Shown: one piece after another, positions 24,015 to 32,029 of the stretch
Layout of the letters: each line of letters starts with the position of its first letter
Numbering within the stretch: position 1 is the first letter of the stretch
From: Chryseobacterium artocarpi
GTDB taxonomy: Bacteria > Bacteroidota > Bacteroidia > Flavobacteriales > Weeksellaceae
Reading direction: 5' to 3'
Assembly: GCF_001684975.1 (NCBI RefSeq)
Contig: NZ_MAYH01000001.1
Location: 62,001 to 126,000, forward strand
DNA length: 64,000 bases
Program-made: the position numbers and the translations under genes
The notes under the pieces: model-generated
Database searches by the model: none
What the model saw: only the letters and a program-made list of their open reading frames with translations
Told to the model about the DNA's origin: nothing

Positions 24015-25780
24015 ATCTTGCAGAGGCAATAATCCTTAAAAACGTAGAAAAACACCCTATAAAAGCGGCAATCGGTTTTAAAAAGAAAGATGAAGCCTGG
24101 AAAGAACTGAGCTGGAAAAAATTTGGTGAAATTATCTTTAAAACAGCCAATGCATTACAAGCTGCAGGAGTTCAGGAAAATGATAAAGTAGCAATTTATT
24201 CAGATAACTCTTCTGAATGGGTGATTGTGGATTTGGCGGCAATGGCAATTGGAGCTATTACAGTTCCTATCTATTCTACCAACAATGCTGAACAGGCGGA
24301 ATATATTATAAATGATTCAGGAGCAAAGGCAATTCTGGTGGGAAATCAGATGCAGTATGATGCTTGTCTGGAAATATTACATAAAGAAGAAAATAATCTT
24401 GAAACCATTATTGTTTCTAAAAAAGCAGTATGGATCAAGAAAGAATTCAATAGCTTTTATCTTGAGGACTTTATTGCAAAATCTTCCCCCAAACTGGAAA
24501 TTTGTAAAAGAGAGTACGATGATACAGCAACCTTGATTTATACTTCAGGAACCACTGGAACTCCAAAAGGAGTAATGCTTACCCATGGGAATTTTATCAA
24601 GGCATTTGATTCTCACTTTGAATTTTTTAAATTTAAAAACTTTGAAGAAGAACTTTCACTGGCTTTCTTACCATTAAGCCACGTCTTTGAAAGAAGCTGG
24701 AGTTTACTGTGTCTATATGGTGGAGCAAGAGTGTATTTCCTTGAAGATCCAAAGAATGTAGCAAAAGCATTAGAAGAAGTAAAGCCTACAGCTATGTGTG
24801 CCGTGCCGAGATTCTTCCAGAAAGTATATGCCGGAGTATTGGAAAAAGCTGAAGAAGGTTCATCATTAAAGAAAAAAATCTTTGATTGGGCATTAAAAAC
24901 CGGATGGGAAACTGCCGAATTAAGAAGAAATGAAAAGCCAATTCCTTTTGGATTAAAATTCAAACAATCTATCGCGGATACTTTGGTTTTCAGTAAAATT
25001 AAAAATAAAATGGGTGGGAGATTATGGTTCTTACCTTGTGGAGGAGCTTCGTTATCTCCTGAAGTGACGAAATTTTTCGAGTCTGTGGGAATCCACGTAA
25101 CTGTTGGATATGGATTGACTGAAACGACAGCTACTTTGACACTTTTCCCTCTGACACATTTTGAGCATGCTACCAGTGGAAAACCATTACCGGGTGTAGA
25201 GATCAGAATCGGAGAAAGTGATGAAATTCAGGCAAGAGGAAACGGAATTATGAAGGGGTATTATAACAGACCTGAAGAAACTCAGAAAGTATTTACAGAA
25301 GACGGCTGGTTCAAAACAGGTGATGCTGGAAAGCTGGATGATAAAGGAAATCTGATCATCACAGACAGACTGAAAGATCTGATGAAAACCTCCAACGGAA
25401 AGTACATCGCTCCGCAGCAGATTGAAAATCTTCTGACTAATAATAATTTTATCCAGCAAATCATGTTAGTAGCAGAAGGAAGACAGTTTGTTTCTGCATT
25501 AGTTGTTCCGAATTTTGAGTTTTTACAGGATTATATTAAGAAAAATAATATTCCTTTCACCAATTGGGAAGATGCTGTAAAAAATGAAAAGATCATCCAC
25601 TTTTATAAAGAAAAGGTTAAAGAACTTCAAGTCCATCTTGCCGATTATGAGAAAGTGAAGAAATTTACACTGATGCCGGCAGAATTTGACATCAATACAG
25701 GCGAAATCACTCCTACATTGAAAGTGAAAAGAAATGTAGTTCTTAAAAAATATGCAGATATTATCGAGAAGATGTATTAA
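24011..25780 (+). CDS. Long-chain acyl-CoA synthetase (AMP-forming)
   Basis: The protein has 589 aa, the usual bacterial FadD/ACSL length. The AMP-binding P-loop is YTSGTTGTPKGVM (about 177-189). VGYGLTETTA (about 365-374) is the A5 motif, GWFKTGDAGKLD (about 426-437) the A7 motif, ITDRLKDLMKTSNGKYIAP (about 446-464) the A8 hinge, and the catalytic Lys of A10 lies near the C-terminus (LKVKRNVVLKKY). It activates fatty acids to acyl-CoA via an acyl-adenylate. It follows the SDR gene with a 4-bp overlap. Confidence 0.92.
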   Translation: MNLAEAIILKNVEKHPIKAAIGFKKKDEAWKELSWKKFGEIIFKTANALQAAGVQENDKVAIYSDNSSEWVIVDLAAMAIGAITVPIYSTNNAEQAEYIINDSGAKAILVGNQMQYDACLEILHKEENNLETIIVSKKAVWIKKEFNSFYLEDFIAKSSPKLEICKREYDDTATLIYTSGTTGTPKGVMLTHGNFIKAFDSHFEFFKFKNFEEELSLAFLPLSHVFERSWSLLCLYGGARVYFLEDPKNVAKALEEVKPTAMCAVPRFFQKVYAGVLEKAEEGSSLKKKIFDWALKTGWETAELRRNEKPIPFGLKFKQSIADTLVFSKIKNKMGGRLWFLPCGGASLSPEVTKFFESVGIHVTVGYGLTETTATLTLFPLTHFEHATSGKPLPGVEIRIGESDEIQARGNGIMKGYYNRPEETQKVFTEDGWFKTGDAGKLDDKGNLIITDRLKDLMKTSNGKYIAPQQIENLLTNNNFIQQIMLVAEGRQFVSALVVPNFEFLQDYIKKNNIPFTNWEDAVKNEKIIHFYKEKVKELQVHLADYEKVKKFTLMPAEFDINTGEITPTLKVKRNVVLKKYADIIEKMY

Positions 25781-25859
25781 ATGACTTGAAAATCACAAAG
25801 GCAAAAGTTTTAAACACTTAAAAGCTGGTCGGTCAAGTCTCAATCACTTAAATTAAACT

Positions 25860-26915
25860 ATGACAACACAATTTATAGGAAAAGAAAATTTCACCATTCA
25901 TACACAGACAGTTTCAGAAAGTTGTCCGTCTAATATTGCTTTGATTAAATATTGGGGGAAATATGCCAATCAGATCCCTGCAAACCCAAGTATCAGCTAT
26001 ACTTTGAATCATTGTAAAACCAATACAACTATGGAATTTATGGCAAATGAACCATTTTCTGTTCAGACTTTTCTGGCAGGAAATGAAGAAGTGAAGTTTG
26101 CTGAAAAAATCGAAAAGTATTTTAGAAATATTGAGCAATATCTTCCATGGATTTTGAAAGGGAAATACGTCATCAGAACAGAAAATACATTTCCTCACAG
26201 TTCGGGAATTGCAAGCTCAGCTTCAGGCTTTGGAGCTATTGCAAAATGTCTGATGGCATTGGATGAAGAGTTTTCAGGAAAAATTTCAGAAGAAGAATCT
26301 TTGAAAAAAGCTTCATTTCTGGCAAGATTAGGAAGCGGAAGTGCATGCAGAAGTTTATACAACGGGCTTGTTGTTTGGGGAGAAACCGAAGAAGTAGAAG
26401 GAAGTTCAGATCTGTTTGCTGTACAATATCCTGATACTGAAATTCATGATATATTTAAAAACTTCAACGATTGGGTTTTACTGATCCATGAGGGACAGAA
26501 AAGTGTTTCTTCAACGGTAGGACATGGTTTAATGAATACAAATCCTTATGCTGAAAGAAGATTTCAGGAGGCAAGAGAGAATTTCGTTCCAATGAAGAAA
26601 ATTTTAAAGAAAGGTGATATGGAAAGCTTCATTACATTGGTAGAACATGAAGCGCTTACTCTTCATGCAATGATGATGATGAGTGATCCTGCATTTATCC
26701 TGATGAAGACCGGAACTCTTGAGGTTATTAATAAAATCTGGGATTTCAGAAAAGAAACCGGTTTACCATTATTCTTTACGCTGGATGCCGGTGCTAACGT
26801 ACACTTACTATTTCCAAGCAACGGTTCAGAAGAAAAGATAAAGACATTTATTGAAAGAGAATTATTGCCGCACACTCAGAAGAATGGGGTAGTGAAGGAT
26901 GTGATGAGGTTTTAA
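25860..26915 (+). CDS. mvaD: Diphosphomevalonate decarboxylase
   Basis: The protein has 351 aa. SNIALIKYWGKY (20-31 region) is the family's N-terminal signature; PHSSGIASSASGFGAIA is the phosphate-binding GHMP motif; RLGSGSACRSL holds the conserved Ser/Arg and LFFTLDAGANVHLL the catalytic Asp. It converts mevalonate diphosphate to isopentenyl diphosphate with ATP, the last step of the mevalonate pathway to isoprenoids. This fits Flavobacteriia, many of which use the mevalonate route. Other pathway genes are not in the window. A terminator follows at 26938. Confidence 0.95.
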   Translation: MTTQFIGKENFTIHTQTVSESCPSNIALIKYWGKYANQIPANPSISYTLNHCKTNTTMEFMANEPFSVQTFLAGNEEVKFAEKIEKYFRNIEQYLPWILKGKYVIRTENTFPHSSGIASSASGFGAIAKCLMALDEEFSGKISEEESLKKASFLARLGSGSACRSLYNGLVVWGETEEVEGSSDLFAVQYPDTEIHDIFKNFNDWVLLIHEGQKSVSSTVGHGLMNTNPYAERRFQEARENFVPMKKILKKGDMESFITLVEHEALTLHAMMMMSDPAFILMKTGTLEVINKIWDFRKETGLPLFFTLDAGANVHLLFPSNGSEEKIKTFIERELLPHTQKNGVVKDVMRF

Positions 26916-26937
26916 AGACAAATATAATAATCAATAG

Positions 26938-26962
26938 AAGTGGGTTTTAGCCCACTTTTTTT
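26938..26962 (+). terminator. Terminator behind mvaD
   Basis: AAGTGGG / CCCACTT stem with a 6-nt loop and T-run, 22 nt after the stop codon. Confidence 0.8.
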
Positions 26963-26989
26963 ATTATTTATAAACCCAAATTTTATTTT

Positions 26990-27068
26990 GTCATTCCGTG
27001 GGAATCTAGAGTTCGTAAATAGTTTGATCCCTTAGTTTTTAAAATGGTTTAGATTCCTACGGAATGAC
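26990..27068. repeat. Inverted copies of a TCATTCCGTAGGAATCT repeat
   Basis: GTCATTCCGTGGGAATCTA (26990-27008) and, in reverse orientation, TAGATTCCTACGGAATGAC (27050-27068) match at 18 of 19 positions and are 41 nt apart. Each unit is itself palindromic (ATTCC...GGAAT). The pair looks like a REP or small non-autonomous mobile element. It fills much of the gap 26916-27293. Confidence 0.75.
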
Positions 27069-27176
27069 AAAGTGTATGTTTTTATTTTTGAGAAATTACA
27101 AAAAATAGGTTTTAACTATATAAAAAACAAAAAATATCATCTAACGATCTAAGATCTGAGCCCCAAGCCGTATTTT

Positions 27177-27194
27177 GTCATTCCGTAGGAATCT
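27177..27194 (+). repeat. Third copy of the TCATTCCGTAGGAATCT repeat
   Basis: GTCATTCCGTAGGAATCT, identical to the reversed copy at 27051-27068. It shares the preceding TTTTG with the first copy. No partner copy follows. Confidence 0.7.
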
Positions 27195-27293
27195 CGACAA
27201 ATAAGATAACAGCTTAAAAATCTATGTATATGTAACATAAAATGGATAAGGTACTATTATTTTTTCCTTATTTTTATTTTATAAATCAACCCC

Positions 27294-27734
27294 ATGAATA
27301 AAATCTCAGCAATTCTCTTCGTATTCAGTAGCTTCTGCTTTGCACAACAGAATCAGGATATTGAAAAGCCTGTCCGGAATCTGTTTATTGGTATGAAAAA
27401 TGCTGATCCCGTACTTCTTAAAAGTGTTTTTACAGAAAATGCAATTATGCAGACCATTACAAAAGACGGTATGGTGAAAAGTGATAGTGTCCAGGATTTT
27501 ATTTTATCTATCTCTAAGTTTTCTGCAGGGGATTTGGAGGAGAAGATAATAATAGACGCTATTCATACTGATGGAAATCTGGCAAGCGTTTTTACACCAT
27601 ATTCTTTTTATCTGAAAGGAAAGTTTTCACATTGTGGGGCTAATAGCTTTCAGCTGGTTAAACAGAATGATGAATGGAAAATACAATATATTATTGATAC
27701 CAGAAGAAAAGAAAACTGTAAAGAAATTAAATAA
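27294..27734 (+). CDS. Exported NTF2-like (DUF4440-type) protein
   Basis: The protein has 146 aa. A short signal peptide (MNKISAILFVFSSFCFAQQ) is followed by an NTF2-like cone-fold pattern: EKPVRNLFIGMKNADPVLLK (helix), TENAIMQTI, and the closing strands LASVFTPYSFYLKGKF and NSFQLVKQNDEWKIQYIID. Such exported proteins are common in Flavobacteriia and lack a known activity. A Cys (HCGANSF) lies in the third strand region. It precedes the VOC gene by 21 bp and may share its transcript. Confidence 0.7.
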   Translation: MNKISAILFVFSSFCFAQQNQDIEKPVRNLFIGMKNADPVLLKSVFTENAIMQTITKDGMVKSDSVQDFILSISKFSAGDLEEKIIIDAIHTDGNLASVFTPYSFYLKGKFSHCGANSFQLVKQNDEWKIQYIIDTRRKENCKEIK

Positions 27735-27755
27735 TAAGAAAGAAAAAAATATAAA

Positions 27756-28133
27756 ATGAAGATTCATCATATAGCGATTATCTGCTCAGATTATAAAGTA
27801 TCAAAGCAATTCTATACAGAGATTTTAAATTTAAATATCATCCGTGAGGTGTACCGTGAAGAAAGGCAGTCTTATAAGCTGGATCTGGCGATTGGAGATC
27901 ATTACGTTATTGAATTATTTTCATTTCCAGATCCTCCCAAAAGACCTTCCCGTCCGGAAGCGTGCGGTTTAAGACATCTGGCTTTCTCCGTTGAGAATGT
28001 AACAGAAAAAAGAAACGAATTGATAGAAAAAGGACTGACTTGTGAAGAAATCAGAATTGATGAATTCACTGGAAAAGAATTTTTCTTTACCCAGGATCCG
28101 GATCAGCTACCGCTAGAGTTTTATGAAATGTAA
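27756..28133 (+). CDS. VOC-superfamily protein, YaeR-like
   Basis: The protein has 125 aa, a single glyoxalase/VOC unit pair. The four metal ligands expected for the family are visible: His5 (KIHHIAI), Glu53 (YVIELFSF), His74 (GLRHLAFSV) and Glu122 (LPLEFYEM). The pattern, and FPDPPKRPSRPEACGLRHLA in particular, matches E. coli YaeR and its Gram-positive relatives. Activity on a glutathione-like or oxidised substrate is possible; the family lacks a settled function. It ends two bases before the convergent DUF1634 gene with no terminator between. Confidence 0.85.
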   Translation: MKIHHIAIICSDYKVSKQFYTEILNLNIIREVYREERQSYKLDLAIGDHYVIELFSFPDPPKRPSRPEACGLRHLAFSVENVTEKRNELIEKGLTCEEIRIDEFTGKEFFFTQDPDQLPLEFYEM

Positions 28134-28134
28134 A

Positions 28135-28518
28135 TTAATGTGCGTAGCCTGCAAAGAAGCTCACCGCCATGATAGCAAGAACAATTGAAGAAATGACTAC
28201 ATACACGTAGTCTTTTTCTTTTAAATAGCCAATTAAAGCGAAAATAATTCTCATCAAAGGGGTGAAAATCAACAACAGAATTCCCAATTGAATGATCGCA
28301 ACACCTTCTCCTTTGCATAAAGAATCCCAAAACTGACCCCAAACTTTCTCAGAAGAAGTACCTACCACAAGACTTGAATATTTCTCAGGCATTACAAAAC
28401 CTTCTGTGAACAATTTGATAAAACCTATCAGCGATGTTGCTACAGATAGAATAACGCCTAATCTCAAAAGATTTCCTACGGAGCGGTTCAGATCAACGTC
28501 TGTAAAATTCTTTTTCAT
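28135..28518 (-). CDS. DUF1634 membrane protein
   Basis: The protein has 127 aa with three membrane segments: about 17-37, 72-92 and 104-124. The N-terminal NLLRLGVILS and the central AIIQLGILLLIFTPLMRI match DUF1634. The gene starts on the last base of the TauE/SafE gene (TAATG overlap). This pairing is frequent across bacteria, so the protein is probably an accessory subunit of the anion exporter. Confidence 0.85.
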   Translation of the reverse strand: MKKNFTDVDLNRSVGNLLRLGVILSVATSLIGFIKLFTEGFVMPEKYSSLVVGTSSEKVWGQFWDSLCKGEGVAIIQLGILLLIFTPLMRIIFALIGYLKEKDYVYVVISSIVLAIMAVSFFAGYAH

Positions 28519-29348
28519 TATCTGAAGCTTTTGTTGATACCGTTATACATCATGTAAATGGAAAGAATGGTAATAACGATTGCAAAAAATACTTTTAGTT
28601 TTTTGGTCTTTGATACCATCAGGGTTTTTGATCCTATGAAACTTCCTATTACAACCCCAATCAATACAGGAGCTACAATTACCGGAATGATTTCACCTCT
28701 CTGAAAATAAATCAGAGCACTTGCCACGGCAGTAACCCCAATCATAAAATTGCTGGTTGTAGTAGAAACTTTGAAAGGCAGTTTCATCATATTATCCATT
28801 GCCAATACTTTCAACGCTCCGGAACCTATTCCTAAAAGCCCGGACATTGCTCCGGCAAACATCATCATAAAGAATCCGGGAACGGTATTTCTTGCAGAAT
28901 AATGTTTTAAAACTCCTTTATCAGGAAATGTTCCGTATAATTTTAATTTTTCCTCTAAACTTCCTTTGATCAAGGGTTCCTGGTGGTCAGGTTTTCCTTT
29001 AAGATTTAAAACAACGGTCAGAAGAAGGATACTTGCGAAAATAATTCCGATTGTATTTGGATTAAGCATTCCTGAAACCAGGGCACCTACAATGGCACCG
29101 GCTGTGGTTGCTATTTCAAGAAACATCCCGACTCTCATATTGGTAAAACCTTCTTTTACGAAAGCTACAGCAGCACCGGAAGAAGTTCCGATTACAGAGA
29201 TAAGAGAAGCGCCGATGGCATAATGCATTGGAACGCCAAAACCTAGCGTTAATAAAGGAATAATGATAACTCCCCCTCCCAGCCCTGTAAGTGAGCCTAA
29301 AAGACCCGCAGAAATAGCGCCAAAGAAGAGTATGATGATTTCTGACAT
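28518..29348 (-). CDS. TauE/SafE-family membrane transporter
   Basis: The protein has 276 aa with seven or eight hydrophobic segments. The N-terminal GLLGSLTGLGGGVIIIPLL and the internal repeat GLLGIGSGALKVLAM show the duplicated Gly-rich motif of TauE/SafE proteins, which export sulfite, sulfoacetate or related organosulfur anions across the inner membrane. The substrate here is unknown; no sulfur-metabolism gene is next to it. A promoter (TTG at 29395-29393, 20 nt, TATATTTG at 29372-29365) lies upstream. Confidence 0.88.
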   Translation of the reverse strand: MSEIIILFFGAISAGLLGSLTGLGGGVIIIPLLTLGFGVPMHYAIGASLISVIGTSSGAAVAFVKEGFTNMRVGMFLEIATTAGAIVGALVSGMLNPNTIGIIFASILLLTVVLNLKGKPDHQEPLIKGSLEEKLKLYGTFPDKGVLKHYSARNTVPGFFMMMFAGAMSGLLGIGSGALKVLAMDNMMKLPFKVSTTTSNFMIGVTAVASALIYFQRGEIIPVIVAPVLIGVVIGSFIGSKTLMVSKTKKLKVFFAIVITILSIYMMYNGINKSFR

Positions 29349-29364
29349 ACTACAATTAATGCTA

Positions 29365-29395
29365 CAAATATAAAATTATTGTAGTAGTCTGCCAA
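29365..29395 (-). promoter_or_regulatory. Promoter of the TauE/DUF1634 operon
   Basis: TTG (29395-29393), 20 nt, TATATTTG (29372-29365) on the minus strand. It lies back to back with the promoter at 29399-29428. Confidence 0.55.
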
Positions 29396-29398
29396 ACA

Positions 29399-29428
29399 TT
29401 TGAAAAAGATAAATTTAACGTATTTTTG
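29399..29428 (+). promoter_or_regulatory. Promoter of the DUF1543-purK unit
   Basis: TTTG (29399-29402), 18 nt, TATTTTTG (29421-29428): a full match to the Bacteroidota promoter. The last G is 5 nt before the first ATG (29434), so the mRNA would be leaderless or have only a few leader bases. Confidence 0.65.
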
Positions 29429-29433
29429 TATGC

Positions 29434-29997
29434 ATGAAAAGTGAAATGAAACTATTTTATGTCATCCTTGGGGCAACCCCTAAAGGACGTAATATTGAAC
29501 AGCACGATGTGTTTTTCGGGATTGCAGAAAGTCTAAAAGACTTGGTACCTGATATGAAAGACTTCTGGAAAGAGGCAGAAGGTAAGATCCATTTGGACTG
29601 TCATCAGGAAGTGAGATTTGCTGACGGGTATGAAGTGAAGATCGTTGAAAAAGGAGAGGCAGTATCTGAAAATCAGTTGTTTTTCCTTAATTTGGGCGGA
29701 TATAAACCCGGTTTTTTTGAAGAGTTCCATGAGCAGCATTTAATGGTGGGGCAATCAATGGGTGAAATTGTAAAGAGAGCAAAAGCTACGGATTTTTATC
29801 AGACGATGGGATTTGAAGGAGCTGTAAGCCATATTGATGATAAACATGGAGTAGATATTGATGATATCTTCAATGTGAGTGATATTCTTCCGGCTGCCAT
29901 GAAAGAGAAATATTCTATCATCCTTACAAAATCTGATGCTGAAAATCAGAAGAATCCAATGGGATTAGGATATTTAAAAATTGATAAAATTCAATAA
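29434..29997 (+). CDS. DUF1543-family protein
   Basis: The protein has 187 aa. The N-terminal part (FYVILGATPKGRNIEQHDVFFG) and the central YKPGFFEEFHEQHLMVGQ match DUF1543, which often occurs as two related halves. The second half has DDKHGVDIDDIFNVSDILP. No catalytic motif is known. The start may be 29434 or the in-frame ATG at 29446; the promoter is so close that the second would leave a 12-nt leader and the first almost none. purK follows after 24 bp, so the two are co-transcribed. Confidence 0.8.
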   Translation: MKSEMKLFYVILGATPKGRNIEQHDVFFGIAESLKDLVPDMKDFWKEAEGKIHLDCHQEVRFADGYEVKIVEKGEAVSENQLFFLNLGGYKPGFFEEFHEQHLMVGQSMGEIVKRAKATDFYQTMGFEGAVSHIDDKHGVDIDDIFNVSDILPAAMKEKYSIILTKSDAENQKNPMGLGYLKIDKIQ

Positions 29998-30021
29998 GCG
30001 TAAATCTAATAAAAATAAAAA

Positions 30022-31134
30022 ATGAAAATAGGAATTCTGGGAGGCGGACAGCTGGGAAGAATGTTGATACAAAGTGCGTTGAAGTATGATGATGAGTTTT
30101 ATACTCTGGATCCGGCTTCTGATGCACCATGCCATAATATCTCATATTTTACGCAGGGAAATTTCAATGATTATGAAACCGTTCTGAACTTTGGAAAAGA
30201 TAAAGACGTTGTAACCATTGAAATAGAACACGTAAATGCTGATGCATTGGCAGAACTGGAAAAACAGGGAATCAGAGTGGTTCCGAATGCCAATATTATT
30301 AAAACTATTCAACAGAAAATTCTTCAGAAGGAATTTTATAAAGCACACAATATTCCAAGCCCGGAATTCCAGGTGGTTTGGAATAGTGATGAAAAGATCA
30401 TCATGCCTTTGCCATTCGTTCAGAAAATGAATACCGGCGGATATGACGGAAAAGGGGTTCAGGTTATTAAAACAGAAGACGATTTCCAGAATCTATGGAA
30501 AGAAGCATCTGTGATCGAAAACATGGTCGATATTGACAAAGAACTTTCTGTAATAGTGGCAAGAAATGAAAAAGGGGAAACCAATACTTTTCCTGTAACA
30601 GAAATGGTTGCCGATCCTAAATTGAATTTATTGGATTTCAATGTGTGTCCGGTTTTGTTAACAGAAGATGTTCAGGAGCAAATCGATGCAATTACAGAGA
30701 AGTTTTTGAACGCAGTAAATTCTCCGGGACTTTTTGCCATTGAATTATTCCTTGATAAAGAAGGAAAAGTTTGGGTGAATGAAACAGCACCAAGATTACA
30801 TAATTCAGGGCATCAAACTCAGGAAGGAAATACCAATTCACAATTTGAACAGATGTACCGTGTGGTAAAGAATCTTCCTTTAGCAGATACGGATGCCATT
30901 ACTTACAGTGGAATGCTGAATCTGGTAGGAGCAGAAGGCTACTCCGGAAAGGTAGTGTACGAAGGAATGGAAGATGTTCTTAAATTACCGGAAACTTATG
31001 TTCACCTATACGGAAAAACAGAAACCAAGCCTGGAAGAAAAATGGGGCACATCAATGTTCTTGCAGATTGCAGAGAAGAGTTGATGGAAAAGCTTGTGAA
31101 AGTGAAGGGGATGGTAAGAGTAATTTCAGAATAA
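30022..31134 (+). CDS. purK: 5-(carboxyamino)imidazole ribonucleotide synthase
   Basis: The protein has 370 aa. It opens with the Rossmann-like MKIGILGGGQLGRMLIQSA (1-19) and continues into an ATP-grasp fold: FVQKMNTGGYDGKGVQVI (nucleotide-binding Lys and Gly loop, about 132-149), ELSVIVARNEKGE, and the metal-binding end FAIELFLDKEGKVWVNETAP (about 238-257). NSGHQTQEG is the substrate loop. It carboxylates AIR with ATP and bicarbonate in purine synthesis. Its product is used by PurE, whose gene lies 5 kb further on the same strand. A strong terminator follows. Confidence 0.96.
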   Translation: MKIGILGGGQLGRMLIQSALKYDDEFYTLDPASDAPCHNISYFTQGNFNDYETVLNFGKDKDVVTIEIEHVNADALAELEKQGIRVVPNANIIKTIQQKILQKEFYKAHNIPSPEFQVVWNSDEKIIMPLPFVQKMNTGGYDGKGVQVIKTEDDFQNLWKEASVIENMVDIDKELSVIVARNEKGETNTFPVTEMVADPKLNLLDFNVCPVLLTEDVQEQIDAITEKFLNAVNSPGLFAIELFLDKEGKVWVNETAPRLHNSGHQTQEGNTNSQFEQMYRVVKNLPLADTDAITYSGMLNLVGAEGYSGKVVYEGMEDVLKLPETYVHLYGKTETKPGRKMGHINVLADCREELMEKLVKVKGMVRVISE

Positions 31135-31152
31135 CTGAATTAAAATATATAA

Positions 31153-31183
31153 AATAGCTGTAGTGTTTTCTACAGCTATTTTT
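31153..31183 (+). terminator. Terminator behind purK
   Basis: AATAGCTGTAG / CTACAGCTATT stem, 6-nt loop, followed by TTTGTTTTTC. Confidence 0.85.
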
Positions 31184-31248
31184 GTTTTTCTATTTTTCTC
31201 AGATTCCAAAATTATCTGCTGAATTTGCTCAATCAGTGAGAGACATTT

Positions 31249-31914
31249 TTAAAATGGAATTTCCAATATTCTCTTTTTATACTCACCTTTTTCAATAATG
31301 AAAAGTCCTGTATAAGTTCCTGCACCCTCAGAATTCAGCATGGAAATGTATAAAATATCATTGATGCGGTCATAATAACAAGTTGTATTTTTATTATCAA
31401 CCTGAAACAGATTTTCAATCTCTTTGGTTGGAATTTGAACTGTTTTGTTGCCAATTTGCGCCGTGATAGAAAGATAATGTGTCTTAGGAATAGTTCCGTC
31501 TAATCCCCAAACCTGTTGTTCTTTATAATAATCCCCATTCAGCGTTGAGGTGAAGTCTTTTTCATTTTCCTTAAAATTAAATTTTCCGGAAGTGATATTT
31601 ACTTTAATATTTCCTGATTTAAAAATTGCTTTGTTGGCATCACGAACCGTTGGCGGAACAGATTCATACGATTTTATATATTTCAGTCTTGAATTATGAA
31701 CATACCCATTGCTTACATTAGCCCAATTCTTATTGTCAGGCTCAAATATATAGACAATCTCATCCGAATTAAGCTTTCCGATGATTTTACTGTTTGCATC
31801 TGCATTTTCCCTTACGTTTACATAGCCGTCTTTATCTACAATTTTTGCAAACTGAGCAAATGATAATTGTACACTTAAAGCTGATACTAAAAGGAATATC
31901 TTCTTTGTTTTCAA
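31249..31914 (-). CDS. Exported bacterial SH3-domain protein
   Basis: The protein has 221 aa. A signal peptide of about 20 residues (KIFLLVSALSVQLSFAQ) is followed by an SH3b domain at 22-75 (DKDGYVNVRENADANSKIIG, then WANVSNGYVHNSRL). The C-terminal half is beta-rich without known motif. The start is TTG at 31914: no ATG or GTG fits, the upstream frame is closed, and a TAATTTTG promoter element lies at 31939-31932. Its N-terminal domain resembles that of the protein at 8702-9499. SH3b proteins often bind cell-wall material. Confidence 0.72.
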   Translation of the reverse strand: MKTKKIFLLVSALSVQLSFAQFAKIVDKDGYVNVRENADANSKIIGKLNSDEIVYIFEPDNKNWANVSNGYVHNSRLKYIKSYESVPPTVRDANKAIFKSGNIKVNITSGKFNFKENEKDFTSTLNGDYYKEQQVWGLDGTIPKTHYLSITAQIGNKTVQIPTKEIENLFQVDNKNTTCYYDRINDILYISMLNSEGAGTYTGLFIIEKGEYKKRILEIPF

Positions 31915-31951
31915 TGAATTTTAATTTTAAACAAAATTAGACTTATTATTT

Positions 31952-32017
31952 GAAAGTTGAAAGTTGAAAGTTGGAAGCTGGAGGCTGGAAGTTACTTAAA
32001 GGCAAATAACTTCCAGC
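31952..32017. repeat. Heptamer tandem repeat joined to an inverted repeat
   Basis: Six heptamers in a row, GAAAGTT three times, then GGAAGCT, GGAGGCT and GGAAGTT (31952-31993). The last ones also form the left arm of an 11-bp inverted repeat GCTGGAAGTTA / TAACTTCCAGC (31984-32017). A related block occurs at 40411-40440. Confidence 0.7.
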
Positions 32018-32029
32018 TTCTTTTCTTCC

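Noticed and set aside
24011..25780. SDR plus acyl-CoA synthetase as an aryl-polyene or lipid biosynthetic cluster
   Set aside because: Only two enzymes are present, without ketosynthase or carrier protein, so a cluster cannot be supported.
31952..32017. CRISPR array
   Set aside because: The repeats are seven bases long without spacers, and no cas gene is present.
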